Positions 24,533 to 31,869 of a stretch of 34,398 bases of DNA are shown here, piece after piece. This stretch comes from an uncultured Prevotella sp. (GTDB lineage Bacteria > Bacteroidota > Bacteroidia > Bacteroidales > Bacteroidaceae). The notes under the pieces are model-generated. The model ran no database searches, was not told where the DNA came from, and saw only the letters and a list, made by a program, of their open reading frames with translations. Within the stretch, counting starts at the first letter, position 1. Every line of letters begins with the position of its first letter. The stretch covers positions 1 to 34,398 of the forward strand of contig NZ_URNN01000012.1 of the NCBI RefSeq assembly GCF_900549175.1, in the 5' to 3' direction. The position numbers and the translations under genes are program-made.

Positions 24533-25837
24533 TTACTTTTTTATTTTATGGGTAGGTTTGGTAGGTAGTGTAGGTATTGTAGGTTTGGTAGGGGAAGTTG
24601 GTTTGAACTCCATCGAGTTGATATATCCCTCCTGCGGCTTGCAGTTGGCGAACTTTACGTTTTCGATGAATTCGCGGAGCAGTTTCTTCGCCGTTTCCTG
24701 ATCGGGGCGGGCGGCACGGATGTCGTTGAATGTAGAGCGGTCGGCCTCGGCGAATTTCACTATGATGCTGTCCCAGCCGGCAGGACGCGTGATGCCGTTC
24801 ATGCAGGAACCGTCCACCTTCTTATACGGCCAGAAGGTGTATCCGATATTGGCCTCCTTCATCACCTTCACGAAGTCGGCCTGCCACTCATCGGTGTTGT
24901 GCCCTATCTCGCCCATATACATCGGCAGACCCGTCTTGTCGCGGAAGTCGATGTAGCTACGGATGGCATCACTCGTGGCCGGACCGCCGTAACGGTGACA
25001 CGTATACATTATATTATTGTCAAACTTCCAATCCGTGAACATATCGAAAATACTGTTCCACTGCGCCCCACCAAGCAAGATGATGTGGTTGCGGTCGACC
25101 TCGCGGATGACGGCGGTGGCACGGCGGTAAAGCGGTTCGAGTTTCTTGTTCAGTTCGTCCTTATTGTCAAAGTAGTGCGCGATGGGCTCGTTCATCAGTT
25201 CGTAGCCCAGTATCACCGTCTCGTCCTTGTACCTGTCCGCTATCCTGCGCCATATTTCGCAGAACAGTTGTTGGGCCGGCTCGCTCTCCAGAAGCCACGG
25301 ATAACCGTAACCGTCGTCAATGTTGTCGCCTGTCTGTCCGCCGGGACAGTCGTGCATGTCGAGAATGAGGTACAGACTGTTGTCGCGGCACCACTTCACC
25401 ACGCTGTCCACGCGGGCGAAACCGTCCTGAGCGGCGGTCAGCCCCATGTAGTCCTCGTCGGTGAAGAGCTTGTAGTTGAACGGCAGACGCACCGTGTTGG
25501 CACCCTGCGAGGCTATGAACCTGATGTCCTCCGACGTGACATAGTTGTTCTTAAAGTCGCGCCAGAAGTCTGCGGCAGCGTCAGGCCCCACCATCTCGCG
25601 CAGCATAAGGTCGATCATCCACGCACTGTTGGTACGTGTGAACCCGAACATATACCCCTCAGGATTGAGCCAGTTGCCGAGATTGGTACCTTGTATGAAC
25701 AGCTTCGTGCCGTCGGGCTTCACAAGGTCCTTACCCTGCACCTTTACAAATTCTGCCTTCTCCTCATGCTTCTCTCCGGAGCATCCGAATAGAGCAAGCA
25801 ACAATACGGCAAACGAAAATATACTTCTTCCCATCAT
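24533..25837 (-). CDS. GH5 endoglucanase-type lipoprotein
   Basis: A 434-residue GH5 enzyme with a lipoprotein signal (LLALFGCS, Cys19), probably on the cell surface. The catalytic acid/base is Glu217 in YELMNEP and the nucleophile is Glu310 in PMYMGEIGH. GTNLGNWLNPEGYMF, NTVRLPFNY and ILDMHDCPGGQ also fit GH5 beta-glucanases. The subfamily is not certain; the context suggests an endo-beta-glucanase. The last ~20 residues (SPTKPTIPTLPTKPTHKIKK) are low complexity and encoded by a 27-bp-period DNA repeat. The operon neighbours are 25 bp upstream (GH16) and 13 bp downstream (GH3). Confidence 0.92.
   Translation of the reverse strand: MMGRSIFSFAVLLLALFGCSGEKHEEKAEFVKVQGKDLVKPDGTKLFIQGTNLGNWLNPEGYMFGFTRTNSAWMIDLMLREMVGPDAAADFWRDFKNNYVTSEDIRFIASQGANTVRLPFNYKLFTDEDYMGLTAAQDGFARVDSVVKWCRDNSLYLILDMHDCPGGQTGDNIDDGYGYPWLLESEPAQQLFCEIWRRIADRYKDETVILGYELMNEPIAHYFDNKDELNKKLEPLYRRATAVIREVDRNHIILLGGAQWNSIFDMFTDWKFDNNIMYTCHRYGGPATSDAIRSYIDFRDKTGLPMYMGEIGHNTDEWQADFVKVMKEANIGYTFWPYKKVDGSCMNGITRPAGWDSIIVKFAEADRSTFNDIRAARPDQETAKKLLREFIENVKFANCKPQEGYINSMEFKPTSPTKPTIPTLPTKPTHKIKK
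24552..24592 (-). repeat. 27-bp-period repeat in the 3' end of the GH5 gene
   Basis: On the plus strand GTAGGTTTGGTAGG occurs at 24552-24565 and 24579-24592, with GTAGGTAGTGTAGG-like sequence between. The period is a multiple of three, so the repeat is read in frame as PTKPT and related residues. Confidence 0.65.
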
Positions 25838-25862
25838 TTACAAACAGGCTTTAATAAGGTTG

Positions 25863-27005
25863 TCACTTCTTTTGGAATACTCTCACATACTCAACCTCCA
25901 TCGTAACAGGCAGCGCACTCTCGTCAACACCCTTCATGCCGCCCCAGTCGCCACCCCATGCAAGATTGAGAATGGGATAGAAAGCATAATGGAAAGGCCA
26001 TTGGTTATGCCCCGAGCCAAGCTGTTCCTTTGTCACTTCCAACTGCACCTTGCCGTCGACGTATGTCGTTATACGGTCTGAGGTCCACTCCAGTCCGTAG
26101 ACATGGAAATCGCCTTCGGCCCTGTCAATCGTCATGGCATGGGTCTTCTGGGTGTTCTTTGTGTGGTTGTAGTCCTGTGTATGGACGGATGATGACACTT
26201 CATTGGGCACGCAGCCCACTTCTTCCATGATGTCAATCTCGCCGCACATCGGCCACGGATTGGTGCTCCAGTCGTTGCCGACGGGCATCATCCAAAACGC
26301 CGGCCATGTACCCTTACCCTGCGGCAGCTTTATCTTTGCCTCAAAATAACCATACTGCCAGCCCGTACCCACATGTGCATATACACGGCCGGAATACACT
26401 TTGCCATTCTCCTTGAAGCAGTTTATTCTCAGCGTCCCGTTCCTTACCTCGGTCACTTTCCTGCCTCCGGGAGACTTCTGATATACATAATTCTGCAATT
26501 CGTTATTCACCCATCCGGCTCCCTGCACCTCGTGAGTCCAGTCAGAACCGTCAAGTTCGGTACCCTTGTCAAACTCGTCGTTCCACACCAGTTTATACCC
26601 CGGTATGGGACATGTTATGACACTTGGGTCAGGAACACCGTCGCCACCGGCCTGCACCACCTTGATTGTTTCACGGGCCGAGCCGCACAAGATGGTCACA
26701 GTGCCCTCACGGCCATCGTATTCGCCGTTCTTCTGCACCTTGATATTCACCGTTGTTGTTTCCGAGACCGAGTTCTTGGGGTCTACGCTTATCCAATCCT
26801 CACTCACCAAAGTTGTCCACTCGTGGTTGGCTTTGACAGTAACAGACTGTGAACCGGCGTTACCGTCAAAGTTCAATGACTTTGAACTCACCGTAACAGA
26901 CACTCCGGAACCAACACCGCCGTCATCATCGGAATCACTGCCGCATGATGATGCCATCAGTGCAATCGGCATCATAAGCATGTATATAAGGAACTTCTTG
27001 TACAT
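25863..27005 (-). CDS. GH16 beta-glucanase lipoprotein with BACON domain
   Basis: A 380-residue lipoprotein (MASSCGS, Cys21) with an acidic stretch (SDSDDDGG) after the lipid Cys, a feature linked with surface export in Bacteroidota. Residues ~35-118 form a BACON domain (VTVSSKSLNFDGNAGSQSVTVKANHEWT). The GH16 domain (about 135-380) has the catalytic ExDxxE set Glu256-Asp258-Glu261 in CGEIDIMEEVG, and PQGKGTWPAFWM. This pattern belongs to laminarinase/lichenase-type enzymes that cut beta-1,3 or mixed 1,3/1,4 glucans. It probably starts depolymerisation at the cell surface. A 130-bp gap separates it from the glycan-binding gene upstream. Confidence 0.95.
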   Translation of the reverse strand: MYKKFLIYMLMMPIALMASSCGSDSDDDGGVGSGVSVTVSSKSLNFDGNAGSQSVTVKANHEWTTLVSEDWISVDPKNSVSETTTVNIKVQKNGEYDGREGTVTILCGSARETIKVVQAGGDGVPDPSVITCPIPGYKLVWNDEFDKGTELDGSDWTHEVQGAGWVNNELQNYVYQKSPGGRKVTEVRNGTLRINCFKENGKVYSGRVYAHVGTGWQYGYFEAKIKLPQGKGTWPAFWMMPVGNDWSTNPWPMCGEIDIMEEVGCVPNEVSSSVHTQDYNHTKNTQKTHAMTIDRAEGDFHVYGLEWTSDRITTYVDGKVQLEVTKEQLGSGHNQWPFHYAFYPILNLAWGGDWGGMKGVDESALPVTMEVEYVRVFQKK

Positions 27006-27135
27006 ATTATGTATCGGTTATCCTATGTTTTCTTAATATCGGTAAAACGATGAGGGTGCGCCGTGACACCCGTGTCCATGAGACGGAACACCTCCGGCAT
27101 CACGACACACCCGTATCGTCTGATTACAAACTCTC

Positions 27136-29082
27136 TCAGTCGGCTTTCGAGAATACAATGTTGCTTATCTTCACCTTAGTACCGGCCGGCGTTCCGCCGA
27201 AGTCGAACACAAGCGAGAGTGCGTGTGCGTCGTTCAGCGGCAGCGTCACGCCCTTGGCCGAGTACACGAAAGCCTTGTCGGCCGTGACGGCATGGCGTCC
27301 GTCGAAGAAGAAGTTGTTGTCGTGCTTGACCTCTTCCGACTCGTCACTCTCGGTCAGCTTGATTGTCACGCCCGGAGCGTCGTTGTCCGTCTCTATGGTA
27401 CAGGAGAAGTTGTAGGTGCTTGTCATCTGCGCCGTGAGCGATGTATGGATGAATACCTGACCCTGCCACTGGTCGCCGCCGGTGCCCTCGGGAATGGTCA
27501 GCGTATAGGCGCTGCCGTCGTGTGCTATCTCCGGCTGCGTCGGCAGAGCCTGCCAGCTGCCATCGGCAAACCATGTTGTAAAGTTGAGGAACGCCTCGCC
27601 ACTGTCAACAGACTTCCATAGATTGGCCGGATCGTCATAACCTACAGTGTTGTCTTGCTCAAAATATATCTTGCTCACCTTCACCTTGGTGCCTGCCGGT
27701 GTGCCACCGAGGTCGAGCACGAGCGACAATGCCGGTGCGTCGGCACCTTCTGACAGAGTCACACCCTCAGCCTTGTATACGTACTGCTTGTCGGCAGAGA
27801 TATTGTGGCGGTCTGCAAAGAAGAAGTTACCGTCCCTACCCTCGCCGCTCTCTGTCAGCTTGATTGTCATTCCGGGTACATCGTTGTCGGCATCGACAAG
27901 GCAATAGAAGTTGTAAGGCTTTCCACCCTTGGCCGAGAGGCTGGTGTGAATCTTCACCTGGCCCTGCCACTGGTCGCCGCCGGTGCCCTCGGGAACAACA
28001 ACTTCAAAACCATCGGCCGTCGTAACAACATTCGGTTGTGTGGGCAGGGGTGTCCAACCGCCATCGGCAAACCATGTCTCGATGCCCAGCAGGGAACTTC
28101 CGTCCGTGACAGTCTTCCACTGGTTGGCAGGCGCTTCGACGTTCCAGTCAAACGTTGCTGCCGGCACTTCCGGCTCGGTGGGCAGCCCGGTGTCCTCGCG
28201 GCTCGTGAAGACCATGCGCCATACAATGCCGTCGCCGTCGTAGATGAGCACCAGACGGGTATTGGTGAGTGCCTCTACACGGAAGAACGGGTTGTTATAT
28301 GCCGCATCGGCAGATATGTAAGGCAGCAGCGTCTGCGGGGCAAACTGAAGATAAAGAGTAGGCTCGTCATTGTAAGTGCCGGGCTTCAGCTCGAACTTTG
28401 ATGTCTGCTTCTCCACCGGAACCATGAAATCCTGTCCGTCACCTGTATTGTATTCGGGGAAGATGGTGCAGCCGGTATTCACGTATACCGTACCGCCCTC
28501 ACCCGGATCATAGGTGTAAGTGCCTTCCGTGGCGGGGTCGCCGGCAGAATGTGAGAAGGTGATGCGGTCATCGTACACGCCCCAGTCCTTCTTGTTGTTC
28601 ACGTCGGCCGACCACCAGTTGGAACCATCCGTGCCCGGTTCGCCGCATCCCATGTGCCCCACCTCGGTGTAATCGATGCGCCACACCTTGCCGCAAAGCT
28701 TGCTGTAATACTCTGCGTCATAGTCTATCTTGTCTTCGTTGAAGCTGAACGAGCCTGTCAGCGAGCCCTGCGACTGGCCGTTGCGGTTCATCAGCTTCAC
28801 CTCGAGGCTGTGGTCTCCCTTCTTCATGGTGCTGTAACTGGTCTTCGGCAGCAGCGAATACATCTTGCCGTCGAGATACCATATGGGGTAACATCCCTTG
28901 AAATCTCCGCTCAGGGAGAATACGGCAGTGTTTGTCTCCTGATCCGTTTCAACAGTGATGTTTCTGTCTCCTATCACGGGAAGACCGTTCTTGTCGGCGC
29001 CGCTGAACTCGTCGGGCGAGCAGGCAGTGAGAGCCAGGCCGGCAACGAGCGGGCAAACCATATATTTCAATATACCTTTCAT
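27136..29082 (-). CDS. Surface glycan-binding lipoprotein (SusE-position)
   Basis: A 648-residue lipoprotein (LALTACSPDEF, Cys21) next to SusD, where SusE/SGBP proteins sit. Three regions are visible. An Ig/PKD-like domain lies at ~40-118. A middle domain at ~122-295 contains VWRIDYTEVGHMGCGEPGTDGSNWW. Two tandem homologous modules follow, at ~317-475 and ~485-646. Both modules contain PEGTGGDQWQGQV, TIKLTES, NFFF..RH, GVTL and GGTPAGTKVK, plus a W-rich N-end (NQWKTV / NLWKSV, TWFADG.W) suited to glycan stacking. I take them for CBM-like folds. It has no enzyme motif. It probably holds beta-glucan chains for SusCD. The gap to SusD is 27 bp. Confidence 0.85.
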   Translation of the reverse strand: MKGILKYMVCPLVAGLALTACSPDEFSGADKNGLPVIGDRNITVETDQETNTAVFSLSGDFKGCYPIWYLDGKMYSLLPKTSYSTMKKGDHSLEVKLMNRNGQSQGSLTGSFSFNEDKIDYDAEYYSKLCGKVWRIDYTEVGHMGCGEPGTDGSNWWSADVNNKKDWGVYDDRITFSHSAGDPATEGTYTYDPGEGGTVYVNTGCTIFPEYNTGDGQDFMVPVEKQTSKFELKPGTYNDEPTLYLQFAPQTLLPYISADAAYNNPFFRVEALTNTRLVLIYDGDGIVWRMVFTSREDTGLPTEPEVPAATFDWNVEAPANQWKTVTDGSSLLGIETWFADGGWTPLPTQPNVVTTADGFEVVVPEGTGGDQWQGQVKIHTSLSAKGGKPYNFYCLVDADNDVPGMTIKLTESGEGRDGNFFFADRHNISADKQYVYKAEGVTLSEGADAPALSLVLDLGGTPAGTKVKVSKIYFEQDNTVGYDDPANLWKSVDSGEAFLNFTTWFADGSWQALPTQPEIAHDGSAYTLTIPEGTGGDQWQGQVFIHTSLTAQMTSTYNFSCTIETDNDAPGVTIKLTESDESEEVKHDNNFFFDGRHAVTADKAFVYSAKGVTLPLNDAHALSLVFDFGGTPAGTKVKISNIVFSKAD

Positions 29083-29109
29083 ATACGTAATCTTTTAAAA
29101 CGGTTATTA

Positions 29110-30630
29110 TTAATAGTCATTCTGCTTCAGACTCGGGTCGGCGTCAAGCTCCGACTGCGACAGCGGAATATGTTTCTTGTTGGGTGTCCACGTGTTGGTG
29201 CGGTAGCCGTAGGCATCGGGCTTAAGATACTCGGCAGCCTTGCCCGAGCGCACAAGGTCGAAGTAACGCTTGCCCTCGCCGCAGAACTCGTAGTGGCGTT
29301 CGTCGATGATATTGTCGATGGTAGCCTGCGAAACACCCTGCAGATGAACACGGTTGCGCACCTGATTGAGATAGTTTGTGGCTTCGCTGCGGTCGCCGTT
29401 GGTCTCGATAATGAGCTCGGCCGCGTTGAGCAGAACCTCGGCATAACGGTAGATGCGCTTGTTATTGTTGTAGTTCAGGTTCTTCGAGCTGCTGCAGTTG
29501 GCCACCGACGAGTCTTTCGGACGGTATTTGCCCAGCCACAGGCCGGTGTCCTGATAACGCTTGGTGTAGTTATCGCCGAAGCCACGCACGTCCCAGATGG
29601 TTGCATCGCGGCGGATGATGTCGCCGGCATCGGTGAACATGTTGTAGGTCTCGAGACGTACCGGGAGGAATCCCCAGCCCTCAAGGCCGTTCCATTCGTC
29701 GCCGCCCTTCCACTGGTTGGGAGATATCAGCGTGGGGAGCACCGAGCCGCCGGCATTCAGGGCTGCATCGCCCCAGTCGCGCTGTCCCTGGGCATCGTTG
29801 TAGTTGATTTCGAAGATAGACTCCTCGCACCACTCGCCATCCTCTGTCCAAAGCTCTGCAAAATCGTCGTGCAGGTTGTATTCGTCAGACTTTATCAGCT
29901 CCTTCATGTAAGCGAGAGCCTGCGGATAACGGTCGCGGTCGTTCTGATACATCGTCATCTCGGCATAGAGCATGTATGCCATGGCCTGCGACACACGTCC
30001 GGCCTCCTTGTCGGGCCAGCGCATGGGCAGCACGTCTGACGCTATGATGTCTTCCAGTTCGGGAAGCAAGCGGCCGTAAATTTCGTCGGCAGTGAGCTGC
30101 GGAGCCACATAAGGCATGGAGAGGTTGACGAGATAGAAGGGAACGTTGCCGTAGTAGTGCCACAGTATATTATAATAGTATACTCTGAGCAGGCGTGCCT
30201 GCATCTCATATGAGCGCACATTCTTCAGTCCCGGATTCCACGAGCAGTACTTGATGGCATCGTTGCAGCGCTTGATGCCAGAGTAGAAGTCGCCCCAAAG
30301 CGTGGCGAGCGTGTTGTTTCCGTCGGCCTCGAAGTTGAACAGTTTGTGCCAGTGCCTGTTGTCGTTGTTGTCGCTGCCGCCAACCCAGAAGTCATCGCCC
30401 ATGATTTCGGCATCTATGGTGAGGTCGTTGTATGCCACATTATCCCAGTCGGGCCAGTGCAAGGGGGCGTATGCCGCCGTAAGAGCCTCATTCAGACGCG
30501 CGTCTGTAACATAGTATTCCTCGAGCGGATCGCCGTCGGGCTTTGTTACCGAAAGAAAATCGTCGCCACATGAAGACAACACAAATGCCGAGGCGAACAA
30601 TCCTGCTATAATGGTTTTATTGAATTTCAT
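29110..30630 (-). CDS. SusD/RagB family nutrient-binding lipoprotein
   Basis: A 506-residue SusD-type lipoprotein (VLSSCGDDFLSVTKP, Cys21). The family features are an early Asp/Asn-rich segment, helical TPR-like sections (YEMQARLLRVYYYNILWHYYGNVPF), a C-terminal RYAEVLLNAAELIIE, NQVRNRVHLQGVS and the closing DERHYEFCGEGKRYFDLVRSGKA with HIPLSQSELDADPSLKQNDY. It caps the SusC transporter at the outer membrane and binds the glycan. It is intact, although its partner SusC is interrupted. The gap to susC is 30 bp, so they are co-transcribed. Confidence 0.96.
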   Translation of the reverse strand: MKFNKTIIAGLFASAFVLSSCGDDFLSVTKPDGDPLEEYYVTDARLNEALTAAYAPLHWPDWDNVAYNDLTIDAEIMGDDFWVGGSDNNDNRHWHKLFNFEADGNNTLATLWGDFYSGIKRCNDAIKYCSWNPGLKNVRSYEMQARLLRVYYYNILWHYYGNVPFYLVNLSMPYVAPQLTADEIYGRLLPELEDIIASDVLPMRWPDKEAGRVSQAMAYMLYAEMTMYQNDRDRYPQALAYMKELIKSDEYNLHDDFAELWTEDGEWCEESIFEINYNDAQGQRDWGDAALNAGGSVLPTLISPNQWKGGDEWNGLEGWGFLPVRLETYNMFTDAGDIIRRDATIWDVRGFGDNYTKRYQDTGLWLGKYRPKDSSVANCSSSKNLNYNNNKRIYRYAEVLLNAAELIIETNGDRSEATNYLNQVRNRVHLQGVSQATIDNIIDERHYEFCGEGKRYFDLVRSGKAAEYLKPDAYGYRTNTWTPNKKHIPLSQSELDADPSLKQNDY

Positions 30631-30660
30631 ATAATCTGAAGTTTTATTGGTTTGACTTGT

Positions 30661-31869
30661 TTAGAGTGAAATGTTGAAGCCTACAGTCCATGTGCGTGCC
30701 TGCGGATATACTCCGTAGTCAACACCGAGCGATGTTCCGTTGGTTCCTATTTCAGGATCGAATCCCCAGTATTTTGTCCATGTAACAAGGTTCTCCGCCC
30801 TCACGTACATGCGGAAACGCTCTACACCTATTGTCTGTGTCAACTTGCGGGGCAGAGTGTAGCCCAGCGTGATGTTCTTCAGGCGCAGATATGAACCGTC
30901 GCGTACATAAAGGTCGCTGATGACCCAGTTGCTTGCGTCGCCGGCCTTCAGGATAGGCACCCTGTTGGATGTGCCCTCGCCCGTCCAGCGGTCGAGCACC
31001 CATGTGGGGAAGTTGGCCGAAGTGATGTCGGAACGGTAGGTGGCGTCGAACACGTCGACTCCGCTGACACCCTGGAAGAACACGTTGAAGTCGAATCCCT
31101 TCCAGTCGGCGCTCAGGTTGAGACCGAACGTCCAGTCGGGAGTGCCCTTACCGATGTTGGTGCGGTCGTCTGACGTAATCTGTCCGTCGTTGTTCGTGTC
31201 CACGAAAATCATGTCGCCGGGCTGTGCCTTGGGCTGTATCAGCTGTGTATCGCCCGTCTTGGGGTCTGTCCATGTATAGCTGTTCACCTGGTCCATGTTC
31301 TGGAACACACCGGCCGTCTTGTATCCGTAGAAGAACGGGAACGGCTGTCCGTTCTCGGCGCGTGTGCCGCCGTCGGTGAACTGGTTGATGCCCCAGTTGA
31401 GGAATCCGGTGTCGTTGCCGAGGTTCTTCAGGGTGTTCTTCAGATAAGAGGCGTTGCCCTTGATGGCGAAGCGTGCATCGGCCACGTTGAACTTATATCC
31501 GAGCTCAAACTCCCAGCCCTTGTTCTCCATGTCGCCTACGTTGGCCAGCGGGCGCTGCTCGCCTACATACGATGGTATTGGCATGTCGATAATCATGCCG
31601 TTGGTCTTCTTGACGAAGTAGTCGACAGAGAATGTCAGCGCATTGTTGAAGAAGCCGAAGTCGAGTCCGAGGTCTGTCTGTTCGCTCTCTTCCCACTTCA
31701 GGTCTTCGTTGGCGAGGCGGGTGGCCTTCGAACCGTAGTCCATCACGGCATTCTTGCCGAAATAGCTGTTGGTGTTGCCGCCGGTATAGGTAAGTGTGGT
31801 GTAGGCAAACTCTCCGATGTTGTCGTTACCGTTCTTACCCCAGCTGGCGCGGAACTTCAGGTTCGAGAG
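30661..31869 (-). pseudogene. SusC C-terminal barrel fragment
   Basis: The continuation after the internal TGA: LSNLKFRASWGKNGNDNIGEFAYTTLTY, then barrel strands ending in WTVGFNISL, the usual aromatic/hydrophobic C-terminal strand of SusC proteins. A GTG at 31746 and an ATG just after it could in principle start a 361-residue product, but without signal peptide or plug it would have no function. It would encode the last 12 or so strands of the barrel. Confidence 0.8.

Noticed and set aside
28654..30039. 461-codon plus-strand open frame
   Set aside because: Antisense to SusD and the glycan-binding gene, both with clear lipoprotein signals and family motifs.
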